A stretch of DNA of 64,000 nucleotides from assembly GCF_000423365.1 (NCBI RefSeq), contig NZ_AUHV01000003.1:620001-684000 (forward strand), read 5' to 3'. The translations under genes were made by a program, and so were the position numbers. Every line of letters starts with the position of its first letter. Position 1 is the stretch's first letter. Origin of the DNA: Maritalea myrionectae DSM 19524 (GTDB lineage Bacteria; Pseudomonadota; Alphaproteobacteria; Rhizobiales; Devosiaceae). Below the pieces are notes generated by a model. That model had not been told where the DNA came from, did not search any database, and saw only the letters and a program-made list of their open reading frames with translations. Positions 8,591 through 18,188 of this stretch are shown piece by piece.

Positions 8591-11500
8591 GTGGATAAGA
8601 TGTCGAAAGGTGATCGAGGGAGGCCTAAATTGGACTATATGCGGCCGAACAAGATGGCACCTAAAGGCCTGCATGCGCGTCTGTTGTTGGCATTTACCAG
8701 CATTTCGCTGATACCGCTTCTGATTGTAAGCGCAACATTTTTCTATGTTTTGATCGCCAATCTTGAAGGCGAAAACTTCGCGAAACTCGAGTTTATCAAC
8801 GACGCGAAGCAAGCTGAAATCCGCCAATATCTACAATTCGCCTCCCGCCAGGCTGATTCCTTGAGCCAAACCAATATTGTCAGGTATTCGATTGGTGAGT
8901 TTTATGGTTTCAGCTACGGCTTTCGCGAGATTTCCCCCGAACCTGAAGAGGCCGCCCGCATCCTGCGCGTCGCATTTGGCGTTGGCGGAACGGCCAACCG
9001 CGCTGACCGCGATAAGCTGATCAGCACCGCACTGATCTACGACAATATGCACGCCCAATTTCACGGTGAATATGAGGCGTTCATTGAGTCAGCGGAATAT
9101 GACAATCTCTATTTGATCAACAATCAGGGTCGCGTGGTCTACTCCGTTGAAAAAGACAATTACCTCGCCACCTCAATTTACGGCCCCCTTTCCAACGCCC
9201 CGGTCTCAAACGTCGCCAAACAGCTGCTCTCAACAGATGAAGATATGGGCATCGTCTTCCACGATTTTGCACAAGACACGGTGACCGGTGAATTTGCAGC
9301 CTATTTGGCGGTCAAAGTTAAATTCTATTCCCGCCCCAGCGGCGTGGTGGTCTTCCGCTTGCCCACCAATGGGGTGGAGCGACTGGTCCAGTCTGAAACG
9401 TCTGAGGCCGGGCATGTCTTCTTACTCTCCTCGAACAGGCAAGTGCTCAGCCGCCCAACAGACAGCCAGCTCGACCTGGGCGATAAGCCCAATGCCGCGA
9501 ACATCCCGTCTTTGGCCAATAGAAATGAAACCGCAAAAGTCCCTGTGGGCTTAACCAATGGCCCTGCCCTCGCCGCATTCGGCACGGTGCAAGTGTTTGA
9601 CCGCGATTGGCTCCTAGTCAGCGAGGTGCCCACATCAAGGGCCTATGCCAGCGTGAATACGCTGATTGCGACGGTCAGTGCCCTGGCGCTCTTAGCCATT
9701 CCAATCCTGTTTTTAATCGCCACCCATCTAGCGCGCAGCGCCACCCGCCCGATCCTGCGCATCACGGACACGGCCGAAGCCATTGCGGCGGGCGATTTAA
9801 ACCGCACCATGCCGCACATCGAAAAACCCATTGAACTCAAGCGCCTGACAGACAGTTTTGGCCGCATGCGCGACGCGGTGCGCGATCAGCTTTTACAAAT
9901 CAATGCCAACGTGGCCGCGATTGAGGAAAAGAACGCCCAGCTCGAAGAAGCTGACCGGATGAAAGATACATTCTTGGCCAACACCTCTCACGAGCTGCGC
10001 ACGCCGCTCAATGGCATTGTGGGCATTTCTGAAACCCTCACCGCCGGCGCAGCGGGGGATTTGTCAGAACGTCAACGCAGCCAACTGCAATTGATCACTT
10101 TCAGCGCCCGCAAACTGTCGCGGCTGGTCGATGATTTGCTGGACCTTTATCGCATTCGACAAGGGCAAATGCGTTTGGATATGCACCCGGTAGATGTCGC
10201 GACAAGTGTGCGCAATGTGTTGCTGTTGTCTGAACCCCTTTTGCGCGGCGAGCCGGTCACCCTTGAGGTTGACATCGCTAATGACACACCGCTGGTGATG
10301 GCGGACCCGGTACGGCTTGAGCAAATCCTGCATAACCTTGTGGGCAACGCCATTAAATACACTGAAGCGGGCACCATTCGCATCACCGCCAGCACCCTCA
10401 ATGAGCAGGTCCAAATTTCCATCGCCGATACCGGCATGGGCATTTCCGAGGCCGATTTGGGCCGCATGTTCAAACCGCTGGTGCAAGCCGACGGTGTAGA
10501 CACCGTGCGCAAAACTGGCGGTACCGGATTGGGGCTGACCATTGCGCGGCATTTGGCGACCATTTTGGGCGGCGAGCTTTCTGCGGACAGCACGTTGGGC
10601 GAAGGTTCTGTCTTTACGCTGCAACTCAACGCCGCCACGGCGAAGGACTTTGAGCAAGAAGGTGCCCCCGCCATTTCGCGCCAATCCGAGGGCTATCAAG
10701 AAACGCTCAACAGCAGTGATGAAAACTGGATGCAAGATGACACGCCCGCGCAAGAAGGCGTGCCGCAAATTCTTGTTGTTGATGATGAGCCCATCAATTT
10801 GCAGGTTCTGCGCAATGTGTTGCTGCCGCAGGGCTTTGCTGTACGCACTGCCGACAATGGCGCCACAGCGCTTGAAATGATCGAAAAGCAACGCCCCAAC
10901 CTCATCATTCTCGATGTGATGATGCCCGACCTCAGCGGGTTGGAAGTGGCGCGTCGACTGCGCGAACGCTTTGATCGGCTGGAATTGCCCATCATCATGG
11001 TCACCGCGCGCTCGCGCACCCGCGATATTATTGCTGGGCTGGAAGCTGGCGCCAATGATTATGTGGTCAAGCCGTTCGTAAAAGACGAACTACTCGCCCG
11101 AGTCGATACATTGCTCGAAGCGCAAAGGGCGCGCATGGCCAGCGCCGAAAACGCGCAACTACACGCGGAAATGAAGCGGCGTATTCAAGTGGAAGACGCG
11201 CTACGCTTATCGCAAACACGCATGGCAGGATTGCTGGATAGCCTTCATGTCGGCCTCTGGTGTGTGGAAGAAACAGGCGACCTGTTCTACGCCAACCGCT
11301 TTGCGGAAGAATGGCTTGGCACCCATGCGGGCGCACGCACCAACATCAAAAAGCTCTTGCCGGACACCAGCTTTGAATTGCTGCTTGAAAACTGCAAACT
11401 GGAAGGCAGCGCGCGCCTCGATCAAATTCAGTTGCACGGACATTCCGAACCGATCAGCTTACATGCCTTTGAAATGGATCAGGAAATGGGCGGCGGTCTC

Positions 11501-11992
11501 AATATTATCCTACTGCCCTCAAACAGTGCCGATTGGTCTCAAGATCAGGACCCCGCCATTCTGCGCCGGGCGCTTGATACCATTGAGGTGCCCAAAACGC
11601 CACGGACTTCGCCGTCTGCCGGAGATACTCCCCTTGACGACGACCTGGATGACCAACGCCTTGCCTATCGCGAAGCCACGGTTGCGCTGATGTCACAAGC
11701 GTTGGAGATTTGGCAAAAGTGCAGCCAGAAATCCAAGTTCGATTTGGCTGAGCAAAGCGGCATTTGGCGCGTTCATCTGGACCGCTCGTCGTTACAAACA
11801 CGCACGTTGGACAAATATTTCAGCATCGACACGCTACCGCAAAATCCACGCTGGCGCGATGTACTGGCAACCGCAAATTATGTCCTCACCCATTGCCAAT
11901 CCGACGAGTTGGAAGCGGAATTGGACCAACTCAAAAAGATCCGTGATCAGGTCAAACAAATGGTCATGGATGGCGCGGCCAAAATGGGATGA
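8591..11992 (+). CDS. Membrane-bound hybrid sensor histidine kinase (sensor, HAMP, HisKA, HATPase, REC, PAS-like)
   Basis: The outer limit is GTG 8591 (1133 residues). ATG 8600, TTG 8630 (best Shine-Dalgarno, GAGGGAGG 6 nt before) and ATG 8639 are in-frame alternatives. Domains: membrane helix about 29-55, periplasmic sensor to about 350, second helix about 355-378, HAMP to about 430, HisKA with H467 in TSHELRTP, HATPase with N-box HNLVGNAIKY, DTGMGIS and GTGLGLTI, and a receiver with D775 and K827. Then comes a PAS-like segment (about 870-975) and a C-terminal block (about 1020-1133) with no named domain that I can assign. No response regulator or output gene follows. Its divergent position suggests control of the family-5 importer. 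Confidence 0.9.
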   Translation: MDKMSKGDRGRPKLDYMRPNKMAPKGLHARLLLAFTSISLIPLLIVSATFFYVLIANLEGENFAKLEFINDAKQAEIRQYLQFASRQADSLSQTNIVRYSIGEFYGFSYGFREISPEPEEAARILRVAFGVGGTANRADRDKLISTALIYDNMHAQFHGEYEAFIESAEYDNLYLINNQGRVVYSVEKDNYLATSIYGPLSNAPVSNVAKQLLSTDEDMGIVFHDFAQDTVTGEFAAYLAVKVKFYSRPSGVVVFRLPTNGVERLVQSETSEAGHVFLLSSNRQVLSRPTDSQLDLGDKPNAANIPSLANRNETAKVPVGLTNGPALAAFGTVQVFDRDWLLVSEVPTSRAYASVNTLIATVSALALLAIPILFLIATHLARSATRPILRITDTAEAIAAGDLNRTMPHIEKPIELKRLTDSFGRMRDAVRDQLLQINANVAAIEEKNAQLEEADRMKDTFLANTSHELRTPLNGIVGISETLTAGAAGDLSERQRSQLQLITFSARKLSRLVDDLLDLYRIRQGQMRLDMHPVDVATSVRNVLLLSEPLLRGEPVTLEVDIANDTPLVMADPVRLEQILHNLVGNAIKYTEAGTIRITASTLNEQVQISIADTGMGISEADLGRMFKPLVQADGVDTVRKTGGTGLGLTIARHLATILGGELSADSTLGEGSVFTLQLNAATAKDFEQEGAPAISRQSEGYQETLNSSDENWMQDDTPAQEGVPQILVVDDEPINLQVLRNVLLPQGFAVRTADNGATALEMIEKQRPNLIILDVMMPDLSGLEVARRLRERFDRLELPIIMVTARSRTRDIIAGLEAGANDYVVKPFVKDELLARVDTLLEAQRARMASAENAQLHAEMKRRIQVEDALRLSQTRMAGLLDSLHVGLWCVEETGDLFYANRFAEEWLGTHAGARTNIKKLLPDTSFELLLENCKLEGSARLDQIQLHGHSEPISLHAFEMDQEMGGGLNIILLPSNSADWSQDQDPAILRRALDTIEVPKTPRTSPSAGDTPLDDDLDDQRLAYREATVALMSQALEIWQKCSQKSKFDLAEQSGIWRVHLDRSSLQTRTLDKYFSIDTLPQNPRWRDVLATANYVLTHCQSDELEAELDQLKKIRDQVKQMVMDGAAKMG

Positions 11993-12005
11993 GCAATTCC
12001 AAGTC

Positions 12006-12902
12006 CTATTGATGGATAAAGGGCTGCAGGCTTTCCACAAACGCTTCAATAAAATCGAGCACAAGCAATGGTCGTGTGCCCGTTATCGGCCGCAAAATGG
12101 ACAGGTCATGGCTCAAATCCGGCTCAAACGGTCGGGCAACCAACCCCTTCCCTTCAAACTGCGCCGCGTCCAGCGCACTCACGATTGAAGCGCCATGCCC
12201 TTGGCTCACAAAGGTGCACGCCGCCGTAAACTGGCGCACCTCGATCCACGAGTTAAACGGCACGCCCCGTTGCGAAAAGCAGCTTTCAAGCTGCACAAAA
12301 AATGTGCTGTTACGCCGTGAATGAACGATCTTTTCATCAGCCAAATCTTCCGGGGTGATCACCTCTTTGCGGCCAAGCGCATGTCCCTCTGGCAATATGC
12401 ACACTGTGCGAATGGGTATATCCACGCGCTCAATTGCCGGGTGACCCGAAAAGCCATCCGTGATGCCGCAATCATATTGCTCACCCATCACCCATTCCAA
12501 AATGCGTTCCGGTCGATCAGGTTCCAACGTCACCGTTACACCGGGGCGTTCAACCAAAAATTCGGCCAACACGCCCGGCAAATGGCTGGTGGCAAACCCG
12601 GGCAAACAGGCAATGCGCATATGTCCGCCCGTGCGTTCTTTTAGGTCGCGGCGCAAATCTTCCAAATGATTGAGGCTGTCAAATACGCGCGAGACTTCGG
12701 CCAACATATAGCGCGCCTCGCTGGTGGGCGTCAGCGTGCCCTGCTTGCGCACGAAAAGATCAAAGCCCACGGCTGTGGAAAAGTCGGCCAGTAATCGACT
12801 AACTGCAGGCTGAGACACACCCAGAATTTTGGCCGCTTGCGTCACCGACCCAGTTTCCGCAGTTGCCCGGAAAGCCTCTAATTGTCGCAGTTGAAACTTC
12901 AT
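12006..12902 (-). CDS. LysR-family transcriptional regulator
   Basis: This is a 298-residue DNA-binding protein. Residues 1-60 form the LysR winged helix, with LEAFRATAETGSVTQAAKIL and QPAVSRLLADFSTAVG. The rest is a LysR-type substrate-binding effector domain. It is divergent from ugpB across 132 bp that hold a palindromic T-N11-A site, so it is the likely regulator of the ugp operon and of itself. Its effector is unknown. The stop lies 13 nt from that of the convergent kinase gene. A LysR partner is unusual for ugp genes, which are classically under PhoB. Confidence 0.92.
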   Translation of the reverse strand: MKFQLRQLEAFRATAETGSVTQAAKILGVSQPAVSRLLADFSTAVGFDLFVRKQGTLTPTSEARYMLAEVSRVFDSLNHLEDLRRDLKERTGGHMRIACLPGFATSHLPGVLAEFLVERPGVTVTLEPDRPERILEWVMGEQYDCGITDGFSGHPAIERVDIPIRTVCILPEGHALGRKEVITPEDLADEKIVHSRRNSTFFVQLESCFSQRGVPFNSWIEVRQFTAACTFVSQGHGASIVSALDAAQFEGKGLVARPFEPDLSHDLSILRPITGTRPLLVLDFIEAFVESLQPFIHQ

Positions 12903-12938
12903 TTTCGCCGCTCCATACCCACCAAATCAAAGCAATCC

Positions 12939-12953
12939 ATAACATTATGTTAT
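12939..12953. promoter_or_regulatory. Candidate LysR operator between LysR gene and ugpB
   Basis: ATAACATTATGTTAT is a perfect inverted repeat with 7-nt arms around one central base, and it includes the T-N11-A core favoured by LysR proteins. A second, overlapping dyad (ACATTA...TAATGT, to 12960) extends it. It lies 37 bp upstream of the LysR start codon and about 80 bp upstream of ugpB. Binding is inferred. Confidence 0.55.
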
Positions 12954-13034
12954 GTAATGTGCAAAAAATTTCTGCTTGCGTTATTTTATCATTTGGATAA
13001 AGTTGGCGGCCTTAAAACTATTTGGGAGGATAGA

Positions 13035-14336
13035 ATGTCATTGAAAACAATTCTGATGACAACTGCTGCGCTGGCTTTAGGCGCAAGCTCTGCCTATGCG
13101 CAGACTGAAGTTCAATGGTGGCACGCTATGGGCGGCACCAATGGTGAACGCGTGGACAAAATCGCTGCAGATTTTAACGCGTCGCAATCTGAATACAAAG
13201 TTGTGCCTGTCTATAAAGGCAACTACACCGAGACCATGACAGCCGCAATCGCGGCTTTCCGTGCCAAAGAACATCCGCACCTTGTGCAGGTGTTTGAAGT
13301 CGGCACCGCCACCATGATGGCCGCCAAAGGCGCTATCTATCCGGTGGAACAGCTCATGAATGATGCTGGCGAGTCGTTCGACAAATCTGACTATCTGCCA
13401 GCGGTGATTTCATATTACCAAACACCTGAGGGCGAATTGCTCTCCATGCCCTTCAACAGCTCCACCCCTGTGATGTGGTACAACGCCGACGCTTTGGAAG
13501 CTGCTGGTGTTGAGCCGCCAAAAACCTGGGATGACGTTGAAGCCGCCGCAAAAGCGTTGGTGGACAATGGCATGGCTTGTGGCCTTTCCTTTGGCTGGCA
13601 ATCTTGGGTGATGATCGAGAACTTCTCGTCATGGCACAATATGGCCGTTGGCACGAAAGAAAACGGCTTCGCCGGTTTCGATACTGAATTCACCTTCAAC
13701 AATGAAGCTGTGGTCTCACGCTTGGCCAAAATCGCCGAAATGGGCGAAGGCAAAGAATTCGTTTATGGCGGTCGCCGCGGCGACAGCTTGCCCCTGTTCA
13801 CCAATGGTGAATGCGGCATGTGGATGAACTCATCCGCCTATTACGGTTCAATCAAGAGCCAGGCTGAGTTCAACTTCGGCCAAACCATGTTGCCTTTGGA
13901 TACTGAAGTGGCAGATGCCCCTCAAAACTCCATCATTGGCGGCGCGACCCTTTGGGCCCTGGCTGGTCATGAAGATGAAGAATATAAAGGTCTGGCTCAA
14001 TTCCTGACCTATTTGTCTTCACCTGACGTGCAAGCATGGTGGCACCAAGAAACAGGCTATGTGCCAATCACACAGGCAGCAGCTGAGTTGAGCGAAAGCC
14101 AGGGCTTCTATGAAGAAAACCCAGGCACAGACATCGCGATCAAGCAGTTGAGCTTGAACGAACCGACACCAAACTCACGCGGCATCCGCTTTGGTAACAT
14201 GGTGCAGGTGCGCGATGTGATCAACGAGGAGCTGGAAGCACTTTGGGCTGGCGACAAAACCGCTCAAGAAGCAATGGACACTGCCGTCAAGCGCGGCAAC
14301 GAGCTTCTGCGTCGCTTCGAGCGTTCTGTAAAATAA
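13035..14336 (+). CDS. ugpB: sn-glycerol-3-phosphate / glycerophosphodiester-binding protein UgpB
   Basis: The 433-residue periplasmic protein begins at ATG 13035, 6 nt after GGGAGG, with signal peptide MSLKTILMTTAALALGASSAYA. The UgpB hallmarks are present: VQWWHAMGG right after the signal, then PHLVQVFEVGTATMM and YVPITQAA near the end. UgpB captures glycerol-3-phosphate or glycerophosphocholine-type diesters for the UgpAE-C importer. The neighbouring ugpA, ugpE, ugpC and ugpQ genes confirm the assignment. A hairpin follows the stop. Confidence 0.94.
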   Translation: MSLKTILMTTAALALGASSAYAQTEVQWWHAMGGTNGERVDKIAADFNASQSEYKVVPVYKGNYTETMTAAIAAFRAKEHPHLVQVFEVGTATMMAAKGAIYPVEQLMNDAGESFDKSDYLPAVISYYQTPEGELLSMPFNSSTPVMWYNADALEAAGVEPPKTWDDVEAAAKALVDNGMACGLSFGWQSWVMIENFSSWHNMAVGTKENGFAGFDTEFTFNNEAVVSRLAKIAEMGEGKEFVYGGRRGDSLPLFTNGECGMWMNSSAYYGSIKSQAEFNFGQTMLPLDTEVADAPQNSIIGGATLWALAGHEDEEYKGLAQFLTYLSSPDVQAWWHQETGYVPITQAAAELSESQGFYEENPGTDIAIKQLSLNEPTPNSRGIRFGNMVQVRDVINEELEALWAGDKTAQEAMDTAVKRGNELLRRFERSVK

Positions 14337-14351
14337 CACCTCACAATTTCC

Positions 14352-14377
14352 CCCAGCGCGCCTTGCGGTGCGCTGGG
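14352..14377. terminator. Intercistronic hairpin after ugpB
   Basis: CCCAGCGC (14352-14359) pairs with GCGCTGGG (14370-14377) around a 10-nt loop, with no following U run. It is likely an mRNA-stabilising or attenuating structure that favours UgpB over the permeases. Confidence 0.6.
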
Positions 14378-14405
14378 ATTGGCTTTGCCTAAAGGACATT
14401 TTGCC

Positions 14406-15287
14406 ATGCTCAAACGTGTTCATTTTACAAAATCTTGGTTGCCATTTGCGCTGGTAGCACCGCAAATCGCCATCACCTTGATATTCTTCATTTGGCCTGC
14501 CACCCAAGCGGTCTACCAATCATTTTTGATTGAAGATGCCTTTGGCCTGTCGACTGAATTTGTATGGTTCGAAAACTTTCAATATCTGTTCACTGATGAG
14601 ATTTATCTCAACAGCTTCGGCCGCACGATCTTCTTTTCCGCCGCTGTTGCGTTCATCTCCATGTCCAGCGCCCTGATCCTGGCGGGCTTTGCAGATCGCG
14701 TCATTCGCGGTGCAACAGTTTATCGAACACTCTTGATCTGGCCCTATGCCATCGCCCCGGTTTTGGCCGGTGCATTGTGGGTTTTTATGTTCAATCCAAC
14801 CTTGGGCATATTTCCCTATTTCCTTGAATTCTTTGGCTATGATTGGAACCATTATCTGAATGGGTCTCAAGCCATGCTGTTGGTCATTTTGGCGGCAGCT
14901 TGGAAGCAAATTGCCTATAATTTCTTGTTCTACCTTGCTGCAATGCAAGCCATTCCCCGCTCGATCATTGAAGCTGGGGCCATTGATGGCGCCAGCCCGA
15001 TCCGGCGCTTCTGGACCCTGGTGTTCCCACTGATCTCGCCAACAACATTCTTCTTGTTGGTCATCAACGCGGTTTATGCCTTCTTTGAAACCTTCGGCAT
15101 CGTGCATGCGGTCACCCAAGGCGGCCCCGCCAACGCCACCACCATTCTGGTTTATAAAGTTTACAATGACGGGTTTGTCGGCCTCGATCTGGGTGGCTCT
15201 GCCGCGCAGTCAGTGATCCTCATGATTATGGTGATCTTTATGACCATCATTCAATTCCGTTATCTCGAAAAGAAGGTGCAGTACTAA
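14406..15287 (+). CDS. ugpA: Glycerol-3-phosphate ABC importer permease UgpA
   Basis: This 293-residue, six-helix inner-membrane permease starts at ATG 14406 with AAAGGAC upstream; the slightly longer frame from 14379 has no ribosome site. It shows the MalF/UgpA-type coupling loop ([20 protein letters not shown]). The order ugpB-ugpA-ugpE-ugpC matches the classical operon, and UgpE's start overlaps this stop by one base (TAATG). Confidence 0.93.
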   Translation: MLKRVHFTKSWLPFALVAPQIAITLIFFIWPATQAVYQSFLIEDAFGLSTEFVWFENFQYLFTDEIYLNSFGRTIFFSAAVAFISMSSALILAGFADRVIRGATVYRTLLIWPYAIAPVLAGALWVFMFNPTLGIFPYFLEFFGYDWNHYLNGSQAMLLVILAAAWKQIAYNFLFYLAAMQAIPRSIIEAGAIDGASPIRRFWTLVFPLISPTTFFLLVINAVYAFFETFGIVHAVTQGGPANATTILVYKVYNDGFVGLDLGGSAAQSVILMIMVIFMTIIQFRYLEKKVQY

Positions 15288-16138
15288 TGGTCGAAAATCG
15301 TCCCATTCTCAAAATTGTCACGCACCTGATTTTGATTTTCGGCATCGTGATCGTTGCGCTGCCCATTTGGATCACTTTCGTGGCGTCCACTCATGATGAA
15401 GCGCGCATGTTGCAGGCGCCCCTGCCCTTGCTGCCTGGTGGACACTTTTTCGAAAACTTCACCAAAACGCTATTTGGCTCGGGCCTGGCAGGCAGCGAAG
15501 TGGCCCCGGTTTGGCGCATGTTGTTGAATTCAATGGCCATGGCCATGATGATCTCCATTGGGAAAATCATCATTTCGCTTTTAAGCGCGTTCGCCATTGT
15601 TTATTTCAAATTCCCCTTCCGCATGGGCTTTTTCTGGCTGATCTTTATCACCCTGATGTTGCCGGTTGAGGTGCGGATTTTGCCCACCTTTGAAGTGGTG
15701 GCAAACCTTGGCATGTTGAACTCATATTGGGGGCTTTCCATCCCGCTCATCGCCTCGGCCACCGCAACCTTTATGTTCCGGCAGGTCTTTTTGACGATCC
15801 CGGATGAGATGCTGGAAAGTGCGCGTATCGATGGGGCCAAACCCATGCGCTTTTTCTTCGATATTTTGCTGCCCCTAAGCCGCACAAATATCGCAGCACT
15901 GTTCGTGATCCTGTTCATTTATGGTTGGAACCAATATTTGTGGCCGCTCTTGATCACCACAGATACAGACATGACCACCATTGTGATGAGCATCAAGCAA
16001 ATGCTTGAAGCCGCAGAACAATCCCCTCAATGGAATATCATTATGATGACAGCGCTGCTGGCCATGATCCCACCTGTGTTTGTGGTGATCGCCATGCAAA
16101 AAATGTTCGTCAAAGGCCTCACTGAGACCGACAAGTAG
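15287..16138 (+). CDS. ugpE: Glycerol-3-phosphate ABC importer permease UgpE
   Basis: The 283-residue partner permease of UgpA has six predicted helices and a MalG/UgpE-type coupling loop ([20 protein letters not shown]). It is translationally coupled to ugpA by a TAATG overlap and is followed 10 nt later by ugpC. The C terminus ends in [10 protein letters not shown], where MalG-type permeases reach the ATPase. Confidence 0.93.
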   Translation: MVENRPILKIVTHLILIFGIVIVALPIWITFVASTHDEARMLQAPLPLLPGGHFFENFTKTLFGSGLAGSEVAPVWRMLLNSMAMAMMISIGKIIISLLSAFAIVYFKFPFRMGFFWLIFITLMLPVEVRILPTFEVVANLGMLNSYWGLSIPLIASATATFMFRQVFLTIPDEMLESARIDGAKPMRFFFDILLPLSRTNIAALFVILFIYGWNQYLWPLLITTDTDMTTIVMSIKQMLEAAEQSPQWNIIMMTALLAMIPPVFVVIAMQKMFVKGLTETDK

Positions 16139-16148
16139 GAAAACAAAA

Positions 16149-17204
16149 ATGGCAACGATCTCACTGAAAGACTTGGTAAAAAACTACGGTAAGGTGGAAG
16201 TCCTTCACCATGTCGAAGGCGAATTTCACGATGGTGAATTCATCGTCATTGTTGGCCCGTCCGGTTGCGGCAAGTCGACCCTTTTGCGCATGGTTGCCGG
16301 GCTGGAAACTGTCACCAGCGGCGAAATATTCATCGGCGATAAAATGGTCAACAATCTGGAACCAGCCGACCGCGACATTGCCATGGTGTTCCAAAACTAT
16401 GCGCTTTATCCGCATATGACCGTGCGCGAAAACATGGCCTACGGCCTAAAGCTGCGCAAGTTCAGCAAATCCGACATTGAACGTCGGGTGCAAGAAGCGG
16501 CCACCATTCTTGAAATTCAAGACTATTTGGACCGCCGGCCACGTCAGCTTTCGGGCGGCCAGCGCCAACGCGTGGCCATGGGCCGCGCCATCGTGCGCGA
16601 TCCGCAAGTATTTCTGTTCGACGAACCGTTGAGCAACCTCGATGCCAAATTGCGGGTGCAAATGCGGCTAGAGATCAAAAAACTACAGCGCAAGCTGGGC
16701 GTCACCTCCATCTATGTGACCCACGATCAGGTCGAAGCCATGACTTTGGGTGATCGGCTAATGGTGCTCAATGGCGGCTATGTCGAACAATTCGGCACGC
16801 CAATCGACCTTTACGAGAAACCAGCATCCATTTTCGTCGCGGGCTTTATCGGCAGCCCATCGATGAACTTCTTGCCCGGCCACCTTGCCAATGCGCATAT
16901 TGAGCTGGAAAACGGCCAGAAGATTCCAACCACCTCGGTGCAACAAGGTGACGCCATATTCGGTGTCCGCCCCGAGCATATGATCGTCGATGAAAACGGC
17001 CCCATTGAAGTGGTGACTGACCTGTGTGAGCAATTGGGCGCCAACACGCTGGTGCATGGCGTCCTAAAGGATGGTAAAACGGGCATCGTTGCCAGCATTC
17101 AGGGCCATTGGGATTATGAACCCGGCTCCGTTTTGGGCTTCAATGTGCTGCCCGACAATCATCATTTGTTTGATAAAGAAACCCAAAAGCGTTTGGAGAA
17201 TTGA
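16149..17204 (+). CDS. ugpC: Glycerol-3-phosphate ABC importer ATPase UgpC
   Basis: The 351-residue MalK-type ATPase has Walker [10 protein letters not shown], the signature LSGGQRQRV, Walker [13 protein letters not shown] and switch His in [12 protein letters not shown]-terminal OB-type regulatory domain contains GVRPEHM. Its stop TGA overlaps the ugpQ start (TGATG). The MalK-like regulatory domain could bind regulatory partners, but nothing in the sequence shows which. Confidence 0.94.
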   Translation: MATISLKDLVKNYGKVEVLHHVEGEFHDGEFIVIVGPSGCGKSTLLRMVAGLETVTSGEIFIGDKMVNNLEPADRDIAMVFQNYALYPHMTVRENMAYGLKLRKFSKSDIERRVQEAATILEIQDYLDRRPRQLSGGQRQRVAMGRAIVRDPQVFLFDEPLSNLDAKLRVQMRLEIKKLQRKLGVTSIYVTHDQVEAMTLGDRLMVLNGGYVEQFGTPIDLYEKPASIFVAGFIGSPSMNFLPGHLANAHIELENGQKIPTTSVQQGDAIFGVRPEHMIVDENGPIEVVTDLCEQLGANTLVHGVLKDGKTGIVASIQGHWDYEPGSVLGFNVLPDNHHLFDKETQKRLEN

Positions 17205-18175
17205 TGTTCGACGAACAATTAGCTGGGTTTAAAGGGGACGAACAGTGCATTCGCGTGGTGGGCCATCGCGGGGCGCGCGGCATCATGCCTGAAAACACAC
17301 TTCTGGGTTTTGAATGGACCATCAAAATGGGCGTCGCGGCCCTTGAGTTTGATGTAATGATCACGAAGGATAGCGTTCCCGTCATCGTGCACAATCACCA
17401 TTTGAACCGCGACATCACCCGCACCCCGCAAGGCGATTGGTTGAACGCGCCTGAACCCCGCATTTCTGATCTCACCTATGAGCAATTGTCACAGTTTGAT
17501 GTGGGCGGCCTGAACATTTTCACTGAATATGGTCAGCGCTTTCCCGAGCAAATCTTTATGAGTGGTCAAAAGGTGCCGCAATTGGCCGACCTATTGCGCC
17601 TGATCAATCGACCTGAGTTTCGGCATGTACGCCTAATGCTGGAAATCAAATCCGATCCGCATGTGCCGGATCATCGGGATCGACAGGCCCAAACCGTCGA
17701 AGCCATCGTCAATGTCGTGCGTGCCCACAATGTGCAGGCCCGCACCGTCTTGCACAGCTTCGATTGGGAGATGCTGCGCATGTGCCAGATCGAAGCGCCA
17801 GAAATGCCCACATCCTTCCTCTCACAATTGCCAGAGGAAGAAGCAACAGCAGGCGGCGACCCTGCCTCGGCGTTCGACGCCTATGTCGGCACATTGCCCT
17901 CCGTGCCGCAAGCCGTGGCGGATGCTGGTGGCTATATTTGGGCACCCTATTTCAAAGACGTGACCGAACATGATGTTGCCCACGCCAAACAACTTGGTCT
18001 GCTCATTTCTCCTTGGACCGTCAACGATCCCCACGATATGGTACGCATGATTGATTTGGGGGTGGATGCAATTGTCACCGACTACCCAGCACGCCTACAA
18101 CGCGAAATGATCAAAAAACAAATTCGCTGGCAGCGCACTGAAGAAAACACAAACGCTGCTCTGACCTCGGCATAG
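17204..18175 (+). CDS. ugpQ: Glycerophosphodiester phosphodiesterase UgpQ
   Basis: This 323-residue soluble enzyme hydrolyses glycerophosphodiesters to glycerol-3-phosphate plus an alcohol. The GDPD core motifs are HRGARGIMPENTL, EFDVMITKD and VHNHHLNRDIT (the second catalytic His region). The end has SPWTVNDPHDMVRMIDLGVDAIVTDYP, typical of GDPD barrels. There is no signal peptide, so it acts in the cytoplasm on imported diesters. ATG 17204 is preferred to the TTG three bases upstream because GGAG is correctly spaced and the overlap with ugpC is the usual TGATG. Confidence 0.94.
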   Translation: MFDEQLAGFKGDEQCIRVVGHRGARGIMPENTLLGFEWTIKMGVAALEFDVMITKDSVPVIVHNHHLNRDITRTPQGDWLNAPEPRISDLTYEQLSQFDVGGLNIFTEYGQRFPEQIFMSGQKVPQLADLLRLINRPEFRHVRLMLEIKSDPHVPDHRDRQAQTVEAIVNVVRAHNVQARTVLHSFDWEMLRMCQIEAPEMPTSFLSQLPEEEATAGGDPASAFDAYVGTLPSVPQAVADAGGYIWAPYFKDVTEHDVAHAKQLGLLISPWTVNDPHDMVRMIDLGVDAIVTDYPARLQREMIKKQIRWQRTEENTNAALTSA

Positions 18176-18188
18176 TTGCGGAAAACAC

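Noticed and set aside
10064-10891. A 275-codon antisense open frame over the hybrid kinase
   Set aside because: It overlaps the HATPase and receiver domains of a well-supported gene and has no motif or ribosome site.
12903-13034. Search for a Pho box upstream of ugpB
   Set aside because: No tandem CTGTCAT-like repeats were found; only the LysR-type dyad is convincing.
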